A DNA stretch of 64,000 nt from positions 1 through 64,000 of the forward strand of contig BQMF02000228.1 in NCBI GenBank assembly GCA_027922465.2, in the 5' to 3' direction. How positions within the stretch are numbered: the stretch's first letter is position 1; each line of letters begins with the position of its first letter. The position numbers were made by a program, and so were the translations under genes. Below the pieces are notes generated by a model. That model did not search any database, was not told the DNA's origin, and saw nothing but the letters and a program-made list of their open reading frames with translations. This DNA comes from Turritopsis dohrnii. Its lineage: Eukaryota > Cnidaria > Hydrozoa > Anthoathecata > Oceaniidae. Below are positions 1 to 14,122 of the stretch, piece by piece.

Positions 1-56
1 TGACCCGGATATAGGGCGCATTGCGCCTATAACCGGGGTGCGCTTATATGCGGGGT
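1..56. repeat. GC-rich palindromic repeat end, cut by window start
   Basis: A short GC-rich block with the palindrome TAGGGCGCATTGCGCCTA stands out from the AT-rich flank. The style (GCGC and 'cgcttat' words) resembles the ends of pogo/Tigger-like elements seen elsewhere in the window, near 37.2 and 40.1 kb. Only the right edge is visible, so the family is uncertain. Confidence 0.3.
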
Positions 57-3000
57 AATAGTAAAAACCAACTTCAAAGTTACAATTTTGAAGTAATAAA
101 ATAAATAGTAAATAAAATACGTATTGAAATTTAGAATTGCAAGCAAACTTTGCAAGTATCTCCATTCCAGTATTTGATTTCTACGAAATTCGACGAGAGA
201 GCTTGAAGTTTGATATCACTAAGGAAAGTGTTCCAAAGCAGACTACCTCTGAAACATAATGAATTGATACCATATCGGATGGAATTCAAACCACATAAGT
301 CCTTGAATATATTTGAGGCTGTTTTTCTTTTTTACTTACTCAGCTCATCCATCTTTTTTCATCCATGCAGAAACACAGACTCGAATGACATGAAGAAGTG
401 AATTGAATAAGTGAAGCTTTTAGGTGTTCTCCCTGACTCATCAATGCAGACAACATGAACAAACAAAATTCAAACAGAACGAGTGAACTGGATAGTCATC
501 CAAGCGCATAATATAAACAGATAGCGTGTACGTTCATTATTGAACATTTGCTAGCTAGAATTTGCTATTTCGTATCGAATGTTCTCGAATTCGAACTGCA
601 ACTTTCATACTAGCTCTCTCATCTCCGCAAAGCGACACAGTCCACCTAGCTGGGCTAGCTCACCATAGAAACACTTTCCAATTCACACTGTACTGATGTG
701 CAGAAAAAACTACCGGCAGTATCAACGGTTGGATGTTTGTTGTTTTAGTAGCAGGTCAACGTCTGTCATATAAGTTCATCCAATGGTGGCACTGACATTC
801 GACTAAAGTCACTTTATTGCTAACTATACTTCGCTACTTTTGTGGTATAAAAAAGCCAGAAAACATCAAGAAAATAACAATAAGTTATGACAGTAATTGT
901 TCAACCAGGGTGTTCCTGTATACTGATGACTTAAAGTGATGTTTGCGGAGCAACTATCTAATATTTCCAGATTGATAAATACCTTTTGAAATTCCGTATT
1001 TTTCTGCTAAATAGTTTTTATCTTAAAATAATACGTTCTGCAGATTAGTTCGTATCTGGATGCGATCATTTATGGTGGAAACAAGACAAGTATTTTTTGG
1101 TTCTTGTGGGGTTAAAATTTAGCAGACATTGAACTATGAAATGTTTTACGAAATAACCTACGTTTCAACAAATGTTTGAAAAAAACTTTAAGCCATTTGA
1201 TTTGAACGGTTCAAAAAAGATCTGGAATGGAGGTTGACATGGTTTTTAATGAGAAGGTTAATCGTTACTAAGCAGCCATCACTATAAACATAATTTGTTT
1301 ATTCCATACGACAGTACCTAATCCCTAAACTAAAACCACAAATATTAGTCCACATATAATAAATTTTCATCTAAACAGCCACAAATTAAAGTATGCGATA
1401 TTGGTTTGTCAACACTGAGTAATAGATTGGTTTTTCTGTAAGTCAAAAAGGGAATTTATTACCGTAAGCTATTATATTAATCAAGACATGCACAATATGA
1501 GAAATAACTTGCTACCCACATCGCCCTCACTTGTTTTTCTGCTTATTTGAAGAAAATTAGCCTAATCCTAATTGGAGAAGATCTATATCCAAAAAAGGTG
1601 TCACGTTTTCCGGATATTCTCAATTTACGGCAGACGATAATATATTTACTTTAAAACACGAAAAAAAGTAAAATTTCAGTTCACTTTGCATGAATAAATT
1701 GACTTTTGATCGATTCAATCATTAAATCTGTGTCCATCAGGCTACTTTGAAGAAATGTGTTTGTCTTGTCAAAACCTCTTAAGATCTCTTTAAAGTAGAT
1801 GTTTTCTTTGCCCCCAGTTGATGGTTTCCGCGAAAAAGGATTATTTGTTTGCATTGGATAATTATAATACCACAGATATGGCAGTGTTTCTTTGTGCGGA
1901 TGTAAAGGTGCCAAACGGAATCTTTAACAAGACGTTTTTGATACATAAGGAATAACCTGAGTTTCTTCTTCTTTTCCTTCACAATGGATCCAAAGATCAA
2001 TATAATATTTTAATTAAAAAGCATGCTGGGTACACTGACGCCATTGAGGGAGTGTTCGTGGATAAGCGAGACATCATAGGTTTTTGGATAAGCGAGACAT
2101 CATGAGTTGTCTTGTTTGTTTTACTTGTTTAATTGATTTTTTTATCGGAGCTAAAATTAGTACTCGTTAGTCCTGATTTACTATTTCTGTGCGTCTAAAA
2201 GGTCGTTAGCATTAACCTCGAGGAGGTTGAAACACCAAGGCGAGGTACATAACATGTGTTTGTTTTAATGGGATGTGCGCAGACGTTATGAATTGTGTGA
2301 AAACATAACGGTCTCTGCAATATGTTGCTATGTTACCTTGACGATTTAGTGACCAATACACGGTGTTGTAATCAATAATGAGACCACAAAAGGAAAGCCT
2401 TCTTTTATTTATTTATGGCAGGTAGCCAAACCATTCTTTGGTTGTTATGTAATCTATCTGTTTTTACTGAATGAATGTTGTATTTGTATGATGTATATGT
2501 AATGATAAATGACTTGTTCTCAGTCCCTGTTTATGAAAGATAACGATTTCAAAATGTCAAGAGAAGAAAAGATGCTGATTTCAGAACATACTAATCATCG
2601 CTTGTATGGTTTCACTGTCCCCACGAAATACATTGATGTATTCTTAATTAAGATGATTATACGCGTGAACATGATTCATGAAATAGCGTACAGATGACGC
2701 AAAACTGAAAAATGATGGATTTGCGAGGGATCAAATTCACTCTGTATGTGAAACAGCCAATCCTAACATAAACGGCCTTTTTCTTCTCCTATCACCAGTT
2801 GAATTAAATAATTTAATTGACAAAGTATTAATGTAACGGTTAATGAAATAATAGGCGGAGGGTGGAGAGGCGGAGGGGGGAGGGGGGGATTACTTTGTCT
2901 GCGACGACTGACTAACAACTATAGACGGTGACAAATCGTCACGGTGATGATGATTCCAAATTATTTGCTATGCACAATATCTGCTATCCTAAGCGAAAAA

Positions 3001-4640
3001 AAATAACAAAATTACATGAGTTAATTTCTTTGAAATAAGTAAGAAACCAACAAAATTAGTCGGATAATTACAAGAATTTTCTTGTTTTTTCGATTTTTTT
3101 TAATTAAATGAATACTATCCTTCTAAGGATATCTCTTAAACATCTGAATTCCGATCTTTTTTTGGTAACTAAACTCATCTCGATGTCATTACGTCCACGA
3201 AAAAACATTCAAGCAACAAGCGGGTGATAAAAATTAACAGCTTCATGGGAACCATCTAAATATATTTGACTTACTTAGCCAGGTATTCGTGATTAGAAAA
3301 AAATAGTTCATTTGACCGCAAAGTAATTGAATGATTATTTTGCACTAGGGTAAAAAGAATTTAATAACCACCCTACAATATAGTTAGAAGCTATTTTTGA
3401 GCGGATTGTAGTTCATTTAACTCCCACTTGTGGGAATTTTTCAATAATACCACACCAAGTTTTTTTTTACTTTCTGACGTCATAAATTCTGTTTTTTTAT
3501 GTTGCAATTGTCCCTGAACTTTTTCTGAATATCGTGTATATTTGGCGCAGTTCCTGGAATACAAAGGTTGGCTAATAACTGAATTCGAAGCTGTTCTGTG
3601 AAATACCACAAGTTTGTAGCCAAGACATGCTTAGCTGGCAATTACCTCTTAAAAGAGAACAAGCTTGACATTAAGTCAAATAATCAACAATTTCCTTCAA
3701 TTTAATTACATGCATTCGTCCCGTCTTCATTAATTTGTATTGTAAAAAATATTTACAATCAACATAACTAGAAGTCATTACCGGAGACTACTATGATTAT
3801 CCAGGGCATCTTATGTAATTCATTACATATCAATCATTTCACCAAAGCAGTTTCGGAAATTCATTTAGGGGTGGGGGAGGGGAAAAAAGATCACGGAATG
3901 ATGTTTTGCCTGGATTCTTGTTTGAACGAACTGCAAAAACTGGATTTCTTTGACAAACGACTTATTTATGATATTGTCAATGCAATAATTCTTGCTCAAG
4001 CAAAACATTATCGAGAAAACGTTGTAAATTGTGTTTGAGTTGTCGAGGTCAGGGTCTTGTTTTTTTTGGTTTTCTTTTTTAAAAAAAACGTTTATGTAAA
4101 AGCGTTCAATTGAGAGAAAAGAAGGGTTAATAGATGAAGTTGTTCTTATCTGACAGAGGATATCAGTTTTTCAGAATCGACATTTGAATAACTGTGAATA
4201 CGTGTTGTAAACTCGCGAAAAAAACAACACGTACAGAATAAAGGAGAACCTCTTTGAATAGCCAGTCTGTAAAGCACTTACATAAGACTAGGAAAAGGAA
4301 TTCTTTCCACTGTTGGATAATCGAAATTAAAAATCAGCTTACAGAGCCTAACTAGGTAATGTTTTGAGTTGGCCAGGAAACTGTAAATAACATTTTGGAA
4401 ATAAGCTCAGAAGTAACATAGTAAACAGGTTATTAATTCATGTCCGTTTTTTTGTTGCTTACTGGGCGCATACTTTCACGAAATTCCTGTTTGATTGAAA
4501 TATACAGAAAATGAACGTGATCTAAATAGAAGCCCTACCGTCATCATGACTAGGATCTGTCAATTTTATTTTTTACTTCCTCCCTCTCGAATCTGATTGG
4601 TGATGGCAATTAAGTGTATTCGTGCATAATAACGGTCGGT
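57..4640. other. AT-rich stretch with no recognisable gene
   Basis: I see no exon with convincing homology. Small structures only: a direct repeat of about 20 nt ('ggataagcgagacatcat') at roughly 2058 and 2086, and a G-rich patch at 2850-2888. The longest ORF (3793-4038, 81 codons) has no recognisable domain and no splice context I would trust. Confidence 0.5.
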
Positions 4641-4653
4641 GCGTAATTAGGAA

Positions 4654-4748
4654 TATAAAACGCTCATTTTGTTTGCTGTTGATTTTTCGAAGATAACTAT
4701 TTGGTGTTTGACCACAGACAGGATTGTAAGCTGACAGGGGAGGATAAG
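4654..4748 (+). promoter_or_regulatory. TATA promoter plus probable 5' UTR exon
   Basis: A TATAAAA box at 4654-4660 is followed by about 90 bases ending in a consensus splice donor (AAG|GTATGT at 4748/4749). There is no useful ORF in between, so this would be a non-coding first exon with a start near 4685. The next possible acceptor is near 6803 (...aaatatag|GCACC), leading to the ATG exon at 6871. It could be the distal promoter of the Myc gene or of an unrecognised gene. This is inference from motifs only. Confidence 0.35.
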
Positions 4749-5628
4749 GTATGTCAATGTTATTTATGAAGAACTATTAGGACCTTTTTGTATTCGCTTT
4801 ATCGTTCTTGATGTGAGGTGAAAGGTTTCGAATAATATTGTGTTATGAAAAGCTTTTTGTCTGGAAAATGAAATATATTTCAATTAATTTCAAGATAATA
4901 TTGATTAATCATGGAATCACTGTGGAAACATGGCCAACTCAATCATTATTTAAGTAGTATGATATATTGGTGCTGTAATTTCAAGTTTTTCCATACTTAT
5001 CTCATTCAATTTCAAATTTATGACTGTTCTTTCGGTTTCTGTGCGGATATTATGAGAACCCACACGCATAGAGATATATTAGTGTGAGTTATTTCGCGAC
5101 GTTGTTATTGCTACCATATTGTTCATCGTTTCCTAAACAACCGTTCTGTATTCTAACACAAAGTTTTGAAAGTAGTCAAGTTTTTTTACTGTCTGGAAAA
5201 ACATTTCCCATCAAATTTTATGTTGCATAGAAAATGGCCTTCAATCATTTCCTTGACTTCGGTATTAAGAATAAACAGGGGATGATTTTTAAACAGTGCA
5301 AACATTCGCCAAGAAGTTTTGTTTTCGAATTGTGTGCAACTCAAACATGCTTAAAAAAACTTTAAAAATATATAAAAACAAAACTTTAGAACAAATTATT
5401 TTCGCGATGAAAGAACAAAAAACAGGTTGTTAAGATTAAAGCAAAGAGAATATGAGTAGTTTTGTAAATCCCGACCGAATCCTTAAAGTCACTGTCATTC
5501 TATATTAGCGCAATCCCATAAGCTTTGAACATGATTAATTATGTCTTTATCAAAACCGAAGGGCCCATAAGTTCAAATTCAGTCGAATTTCTACTGACAT
5601 AGCAGTGAAGTGGTAGCGTTACCTAAGG

Positions 5629-5735
5629 GACAAATTTCTTGAAAATAACTGCGGAGGAGTGTATTTCAATAGAAAAACTGACAAATATACGGATACTTTC
5701 AATGAAAATGCACTTCGTAGCAGTGACTGCGTCGT
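5629..5735 (-). repeat. Foldback MITE family copy E (inverted)
   Basis: Read on the minus strand, this matches copies at 22557, 25043, 27895 and 30493. It shares the words 'gaagtgcattttcattgaaa', 'ttctattgaaatacactcct' and 'ccgcag...ttcaa.aaatttg'. It is diverged and its ends are not sharp. Confidence 0.6.
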
Positions 5736-5959
5736 AGTAATCCTTGAACTACTAATAATTAATGAGATTCGCCTACTCTACTTGACCACAAAAATTTGAT
5801 AATTCTGCGTTATTTGTAGAATACATCATTAGCAATATTAGTCATAATAAAAGATAGACCTGATATGATGTGATACACGAAATACCCCTAGTATTGAGAA
5901 GAAAAGATTTTTTTTTATTCGCACGTACTCTCACAGTAAATCTCTCAGAAAAATAGCTA

Positions 5960-6133
5960 CAATGGACTCTCTAAAATTCGACTTTCCATTACTCGAACTC
6001 TCCATAATTCGAACTGAATCAGTGGATCCCTTCCAGCTAAAACCTAGCAACATCAATTTCTATAACTCGAACTCTCCATAACTCGAACGATTTTGTTTTC
6101 ACCTTCGAGGTTCGAGTTAGACAGAGTCTACTG
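5960..6133. mobile_element. Tigger/pogo-like MITE, 174 bp
   Basis: Imperfect terminal inverted repeats (left CAATGGACTCTCT; right end reading inward CAGTAGACTCTGT) lie within a TA duplication (5958-5959 and 6134-6135). The inside repeats 'ctcgaactctccataactcgaac', a pattern typical of pogo/Tigger termini in many animals. It is non-coding. Confidence 0.75.
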
Positions 6134-6803
6134 TATGTCGTTTTATTTGAAGTTTGCGAAAATTAAACGTGTGAATGAAATTCCAACTCGATAAAAATCG
6201 ATAAAAATTGAGAAATAACAAATTGATGTAGTGGTTTGTTCGGTCACAACAACTCAGCAAATATATATATTCGATTACTAAAGCAAAAACGACTTTCTAG
6301 CATTCTTTTATCGAGTAGAGCCTATTCTCTAACAGATCAAGTTGTTCCATTCTACAACATGTTGTGGATTGAATAAACATTTGTAGTCTGGACTTGCGCG
6401 ATTGTGTACATGTTAGTTCAGTGGTTACGATTAAAAGCTGACTAAGCGATATTTCCGAGCACCGTCAGTCGGATCCACATGTTACTATGGAAACTAAGGC
6501 CTAAATATTTCTCATTTCTTTAACTTGTTAGCTTAGTTGCTGTGACTTTTTCACACACACTCAATTTCATTCAGATTTTGAGTGTAGTTGTTAATCTGGA
6601 ATTGTAAGACATAGAAACTAATTACCTACACAGTGGTAACTATGGAAATATAAAAAAAATTTTGATATTTTTCCGTTATGCCCACATTTTAAAATAGATC
6701 CGTCACAAATTTATCGTTGTTAAGGGTCATTCTAGATGTTGCTATACTTAAGATAAATCCCTGAAATATCAGCTATAATTCCTGTACAATCAATTTCAAA
6801 TAT

Positions 6804-6944
6804 AGGCACCTGTTGAAAGACATCGTGTATCGTAATACCACATATTGACGAGATAAAGACGTTTGAAAGAATGGAAGGTTTTCTTTGTTCTTATACGCAG
6901 CTCTTGGAATGGTATCACGATCCCACCTTCACCGAAAATCAACT
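6804..6944 (+). CDS. Candidate alternative first coding exon (Myc locus?)
   Basis: From ATG 6871 the frame encodes 24 residues (MEGFLCSYTQ...TENQ) plus two bases, ending at a consensus donor (CT|GTAAGT at 6944/6945). A possible acceptor (aaatatag|GCACC) at 6803/6804 would make the preceding bases 5' UTR. The exit phase (two bases left over) matches the acceptor phase of the Myc exon at 19278, and the same is true of the other candidate first exon at 17004. Joined to Myc it would give a 405-aa protein. The 12-kb splice is not demonstrated, and the exon could belong to another gene. Confidence 0.35.
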
Positions 6945-9900
6945 GTAAGTTTTTGTTATGTTTTCATTCCAATTTTGTTCTAGAAAGTATTTTGGGGCGT
7001 TTCTTTTGATATGTTTTGGGGCGTTTCTGTTGGTATCTTATAAGTTTTTTTCCGCCTTGTTACAAGCTTCTAAAGTGTTATTAATTGTTTTGTCAGATTT
7101 TGTTCTTTTGTCAGATATGATAGATATAGATTCAAATTTGACATATATCATTCAAATAACATCAACAAACAAGTCATTCAGAATATAAATAATTAGATAT
7201 ATTGGAAATTCACCAAAACAACCATTGAAGACCGACAATAACAGTTGGTTAACAAACAAACTTGTTACATTGATAGTTTACAGCCAAAACGCTGCTATTT
7301 CTTTTTGAGTTAACGAGAACGTTCTTGATTTCAATCACCATGTTATTTGATCGTCAAATATTATAATTAACAGCCGCATAGTTTATGGACTTTTCTTCTG
7401 ACCCTTTAAAGATCTGAAATAAAACCTTCAGAAAAGATTCCTTTTGAAAGAAGATATCAATGCAACTGATCTAATGTTAGGACATTTTCACGAACCTTCA
7501 AATGACGGTTAAAATTTGCTGTGTCTTAACAGTGCCGTAGCCACCATGGTTTTTTTTGTTGAAAAGGTGTAAATGGGAGCACAACGACATACGTGTGTGA
7601 AAAAGCCATGTTTTTTCTTGTTTAAACCGTGCACCCTTGAATACTAAAGTCGCTAAAAAGTGACTCAAATAAAAACGCCCAATAACTCTACAAAATAACT
7701 TGTGACGGAAAGCTAAATGATATAGCTAGGCAATAAAAGTAATTTTAAAGGATTTCCAATGTTGTATTTTTATATTATATGAATTCATTGACAAATGCGA
7801 AACAAGAATAAACATTTTCGGACATTTTAATGCGTAAAACATTTACTACCTTTTTCCATATTCTTTCGTAATACTTTTCTCATGTTCTTCATTTGAACTC
7901 GAAACGATAGTCTTATTGTTTGAAAATACACTAATATTTCATGCAAGTATAGATTTCTTATTGTTTAAAATTGATTTTCGGAAAGGCAGTTCTAGTCAAT
8001 CCAAAGGGCTAAAAATCCAAACATTTTCCTAGCCCGTCGGCCCTAACCATGGTAGGGCCTCCTTAGATACTAAAAATATGGGCCCCCCTAATATTTATTT
8101 CGTGTCTATGGCACTGCTTAAAGAGGATTGCTTTCGCGTTGCTATCAACATAACATATTTGGATAGCTGTTAACTGTTCAAACAGTTCGTCAGAGGCCTT
8201 AAAGAACGTCTTCAGCTTCGAAACGATAAATAACTCCTTCTTCGATATTTTTCTATTTTTATTAATGGGGCTTCAAGATCTCAAAAAAAGCATAATAATA
8301 CTTTTGTGTTATATCCACAAAACTATACTTTTCAGAAAAAACTCAATAGTTTAAAATTAGCTTTTTGTGGTTAGTGGATAAAAACCTCTTAATTGCACAT
8401 GCGCAGATTCCCCAACGATACCTTTCGATTATTTAATCTGTTGCCATTAACTGTCATTTCCGCTTGATATTGGACTCATATCCCATCGTTACTTGATTTA
8501 TGAATCTTGTACATGTCTTCAAGGTTAATTAGGGAATGAAAAACGTACTAGCATTTATGTTCATCGTACCACTAATTTATAAATTACCTTTAAATTATCC
8601 CGATTTTTTTCCGCTTCAATACCCGAAATGTGGGATACTTTTTGAACACCTTACAGACTCATACCTAGGTCATTTTATAGAATATTTTGCAATTTTGTTC
8701 ATTTATCCTCTTTCTTCTCACACTTGAAATGCAATCTCGTACCAAGATCATTTCTCTTTTATTGATATGAAAGAGGCAAACGACTCTGGGAAGCTATAAT
8801 GAGGTTGGTGTTTTTCACAGGATGAAGAAAATTTTGAAAGCTGAATAAATTCATTGTGTAAGAAAGAAGAGAGTGACAATATCAACGCAATCAGCAATGA
8901 TTCCTTTTTATTGGCTGTTGCCATGCTACAAAACGAGTCGTCCTTAAATAGGAAAAGTTTTCATGCATTTTTTATAACAGAAAATACTTCAATGACAGTG
9001 CATTGCAAAGTCGATTAACACGTAACCACTGTCGAGTCATGTCGGCTTTGCGAATTACATTAGAAATAAATAAACTAATATATAAATTTATCAAATCTTC
9101 AATTTTTAAACGAAAAATTAGATCATACGTTTTTCAGTCGGAGACCTGCACGCACTGAGAGTCCTAGTCAATTATGACGTCAGATGCTTATGTTCAGTTG
9201 GTGTGTACGTTTAGGAATTGAAGTTAAAATAAAGTTTGCGGACTTTAAGGACTTTAAAGACAGATTGAGGCAGAAGTTGGGTGATTAGTGTCAATTTCCA
9301 AATTCAGGGAGCATAGTTAAGAAAACGTAGGGTTGGTTTCACTGTTGTAAAATCCACATTTTATGATAATTTCGAAATTCAACATTTTAAAACTTTCTGC
9401 TAGCTATATTCAATTTCTTATGCTCCAAAGATATTTTCCAGACTTCCATATAGATTTATAAGGATCTTGGCCATCAAAAACTGTAATCTCAGAGGTGACA
9501 TTAATTGGGAAATGATACTTAGCCTCATTTCCAACATGCCTTGCATTCCAGACTTGATCTTGCATAATCATTCGATATACATTTTAAACGAAATTGAAAT
9601 CTAAGGATAATTAGTCAACAAATATCAACATGGCGAACTGAGGCTGATGGCGCAATACCACAAACGAGAAAGACCTTATATTTAGCAAAGAGAAAATAAA
9701 ATTGAAACTAAAAATATATTAGCTACTAAAATGCCACGCTTACATAGGCAAAATTTTCATCAAACAAAAATTGAAATCCAATAATAAAAGGATATAAAAA
9801 TCCAGTTTTGTAAGTATATGTTCGTTCACCATTCAGATTGGCATCGGATATCAGCCCACTAACAGAATTTCAAGAATTTGGAGTTTCAAGAGCAATATCT

Positions 9901-12900
9901 AAGATATGAAATGTATAATTTCTTATAAATTTAAGTAATTTTTAAAAAGGTTGTTTGGGAAGAAGGGAAGGTGGAGATGGAATAAAAATTGCATTACAAC
10001 GGTTTTAGTAAAACATCATTTCAAGCAGTTTAGATTTTGCTAGACGTGTAGGTCATTTTGATATTTATGGCAGAATTAAGTTGTCTATAGCATGGGTAGT
10101 TTTGCAAAAATCCATTTTTTTTTTCCCAATTCAATATTGTTCCTCTTTATAATCACCACAAGCAATCGCTGTGTAACCAACAAGGTCTAATATTTAACGA
10201 CAGTATGGCCGCGAAGTAAACAAAATTCAATATCACATCAGGAGTTGTGGAAATTTTCCGATATTGGTGCTGAAAATGGTGGAGCTTCGTTAAGGACTGC
10301 TACGTGATTTGTTTGCCGCAACGATAATGCAAGGACACGTGCTTGCAATCTTAATCAGACATAACTGGTGTAACGGACTCCTTCGGGGTTTTTCAGTTAC
10401 GTAATAATGGTTTCAAAGCTAGTCTATCGTTTACCCTCGGAAAAAATGTCATTGTATTCATTTGCTAATTTCATTTTTTTAAAGTTTCTCATACAAGATT
10501 CTGGATGTTACTGGCATATTTTCTGATGTTTCCTAATAGCGCCATGCACTCTTCTGGAACTTGAAATATTAGCACAAGAAAATACTCACAGGTTTCTTGT
10601 GCATGAAATTCGTTCTGTAACATCTACATCACTATATTATGCGATTGTTGAAAATATTCAAAGTACTTCAGGTGTTACCATAAAAGTCCGTTCCATGCTC
10701 CGCTGCAGTTTTAGTACTATCTTTTGACTAATTTGCTAATAGAGAAGTGGTAATGAGGTTGCAAAAAAGTTCAGTATTTTTTTGTTTAACGTTTGAAATA
10801 AAGCGCAATAATTTTGAAATAGTAGAAATTATGGTGATTGACCACAGAAATAAAAATGTCTTCGTATGTACAGAGTCTTATCATCAAAATCTTAATTTTG
10901 AAATAACGGAAATTTGAAAATTAACTTGTTGATGATAAATGTAACAAAATTATAAAGTTCAAATATAAATCTACTTAATCATTTTCTTTAGCATTCATTG
11001 GTTCATTTCTCCTTTGAAAGTCAATTATTTCTAGAACCAAATTTCATATAATAAAAAACACCCTTGGAAAACGTATTTAACTAAAATTTAAATAACTTAA
11101 TTTTCTTAATTTTCACGCCCGTTAATTTTTCAGGCCCGTTAATTTTTCACATCCTTTAATTTTCACCCCTGTAATTTGACCATCACCTTCCACGTCGTCA
11201 TGAAAAAAAGAACTTGTAGTCAACATTCTTAGAATAAATTTAAGCGAAAGGAACAGAAAGATAAACGAAAACAAATTACTTATAATTAGTGACAATTTTT
11301 TGCAAATTCTGCAGGAAAATTTTGTTTAATGTATTCGTTAATAGCTAAGAATTGAAAGCAATTATTTTCTATATGTGCTGATGAAAACAGGAAAAAGACA
11401 GATCGGAAGTTATGTTATGCGCATGAAATTATGAAACAGATAGCGAAGGCGGATGATGTTAATTTTTTTTCTCTGCCAAATCTTAAGAAACGCCAGTTGT
11501 TTTGGATTTGGGATTTGCACAATTGTGTTGTGCCAGCTTTCTACCGCATTCCTTCGAAACATGCTCGTGTTGTTTTGTGGTTGTTTTTCTATGTGAATCA
11601 TAAACTCTTATGAAACCTTGGAATTAACTTAGTGTGCTTTAAATGTTCTTTGCATTCATAAATTTTACACTATTAAATATTATAAAATTTGAAAGATCTC
11701 TTTTAAAGATAACAGACTGTTATAGATTAGATCTGAGGGTTGCATTCTGCTGATGTCAGCAGTGAGAATCTCTCGTTAGAACAGTAAGAAATAGGTCTGG
11801 AAACGAGGAACTAACATGAACACGAGGCAAACAAACGAGGTAAATAAATGACTGGCTATCTCGTGGAAAAATCAACAACAGACTTCAGTTTTCTTAAGAC
11901 CTTCATAACAGTTCATTGTGGTAACCTTCGATTAAATGTATTTCTACTAGACGTCTCCCCTCATCCTTAAATTAATTGAAGTTCATTAGCGTCGCATTAG
12001 CGTCGTATTAGCGTCGTATTAGCGTCACATTTGACGACATTCTTGACGTTTTGAAGCTTTGTCTTCTTATGTGTTTTGTTCTTTAAAAAAAAACATGTAC
12101 TGCATTTCTTTTTTCTTGTTTTGTGTTAAACTCTGTTCCAAAATGTTCGCGGAAAAAAACTATACTTAAATTGTCATGTTATTGTGCATCCGTAACCCTT
12201 AGCCAGAATCTATTATATCATGTGCTAAATATATACTCTTGTCATTTTTGATAACACTCGTCCGAAATCAGTCCGAAATCTAACAACTAAAACTGAACAT
12301 GATTACAATTCTCATCATTCATTCAATGTAAATAATAGTTGCGAAAAAAATCAGTAGATCTTGAAGTTTTTATCGCTCAATGTCACCGTAGACTGTAGAC
12401 TACGCAATATTGTTTATCAAGTTTTTGTTGAGACATGCCTGCTGTATGTCATCATATATAATGATTCCTTACATCAGAAGTTGAGGAGTTGCTGACGATC
12501 AGAGCTTTCTTTGGATGTTTGACTACATACTTAACATTTTGAATAACCTTATTATCGGCAGGATATTATTGGTCTTATCTGAGTTTCCTTAATGATTTGA
12601 GTGCTATGTTAAAAATGCGAAGAAGACGTCTTCAAGTCGACATTTCACCTTTAAACTTAAGATGCATTTGGTTTTTAATTTTTTTTGTCTTTCTCACCAT
12701 CTTAATAATGCTCATGATTGTACAATTTGAGAATCTGTACGAAAAATCCTGGAAAACCGAAATCAGGACTGGTTTTTAATTTCCGTTTACTTCCTGTTTT
12801 AAACGTAGTTTCGCGCAAACAAAACATGAATTTCTTGAATTTGGCTAATAGCTGAAATTGGTGTTTGACTACATGAAGTTAAAATCAATTTCCTTCTGAT

Positions 12901-14038
12901 GGGAAAGAGTCCATTGCAGAAAAAAAAACATGACTACAAATCTATTAATTGTCTTGTTTATCAGAACTTTTGAAATTCTTCTGAAAATTAATTAATGCCC
13001 AACAAACAGATACTATTAAATTGTTAGGCTTTCAATCATTAGAAGCCATTTGGGTATTGACGAAATTACCTCGTTAAAATCTATCGGTCTAAACAGGAAC
13101 TTTCAAACATTTTTTTAAGTTTTTTTGTACAAGATCAAAGTAGCTATTTATTTAATGAGCATGCGTATTGTGTTTCTGCTATTAGTTTGTCATCTATTCT
13201 GAGAGAACATAGAACATAGCTTCTTGAACACCTGGAAATACCTCATGTATATATATGGATGTGCACAAGGAAGTTGTTAAAAGAATGCAATTTTTTTTTG
13301 AAAAAAAAAATTATTGTTAGCTCCTAAATGGCAAATAATTAATCAAATGATAAAATTTCATCAAAGCGAGAAAACCTTAATATATATTAATATATATCTT
13401 GGGTTCGAAGTGGGGAAAAAATGAGTGACAGTTAATCACTTGATTCGCAATTGAGTCTGTGGGTGAGTGCTCTGTGGGTGAGTGCAAAGTATTTTTACAC
13501 GCTTTTTCATGAACGAATAATACAATTAATAATCAATGAATAAACAAATTTTCATCATTATCAAGTTGCTAATTCATGTCATCCACTTCTTATGTGCGAC
13601 CTTGATATATATGGTGCACTCATCTGTACCAGCACAAACTGGGTCAAGAGACACTGTAGGATGGAATAAAACAGAACACTCTCCCTTTGTGCCTTTATAT
13701 CTAACTGTAGAACAGATCACTTGATCAATATCTTGTCTAATACTTCTCAGGGGTGCAATGCAGAAGGATCAATATCAATACATCTCCACCCCTTTTGTAT
13801 CTGCTAAGATATTCAAGATAAGTGTACAAACAAACAAACCAAGTTTTCATTCATACGCTCTTATGTGATATTGTTGCAATATTTCACAAAAATCATTTTC
13901 TCTTGTCGCCATTATCGCTTGAACGCTAAAAGATTACGTTATTTTTCTTAAAATCGATAATTTGTATCGAGAAGTCACGTGACTCGATTTTCAAAATTAC
14001 TGAAAGAGGATAGTACTTCCTGGCGTTTATTCCAGAAA
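6945..14038. other. Long AT-rich stretch, no gene recognised
   Basis: Probably intron or intergenic DNA upstream of Myc. Visible structures are minor: four copies of an 11-bp unit (attagcgtcgt) at about 11987-12030, a tandem 15-mer (ctgtgggtgagtgct) at about 13457-13486, and a palindromic E-box TCACGTGA at 13975-13982. No ORF here has a recognisable domain. Confidence 0.45.
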
Positions 14039-14122
14039 CCTTTATCATGATGTCCATCCAGGTGTACCTTTATCATGATGTCCATCCAGGTGTACCTTTA
14101 TCATGATGTCCATCCAGGTGTA
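14039..14122. repeat. 28-bp minisatellite, three identical copies
   Basis: Three perfect head-to-tail copies of a 28-bp unit containing 'tcatgatgtccatccagg' at 14039, 14067 and 14095, followed by a 5-base partial. No sequence divergence between copies suggests recent expansion. Confidence 0.95.

Noticed and set aside
3793..4038. 81-codon ORF
   Set aside because: No domain, no promoter or splice context; length is unremarkable for this many kilobases.
14039..14122. CRISPR-like array
   Set aside because: Units are directly adjacent with no spacers, and the genome is animal; it is a minisatellite.
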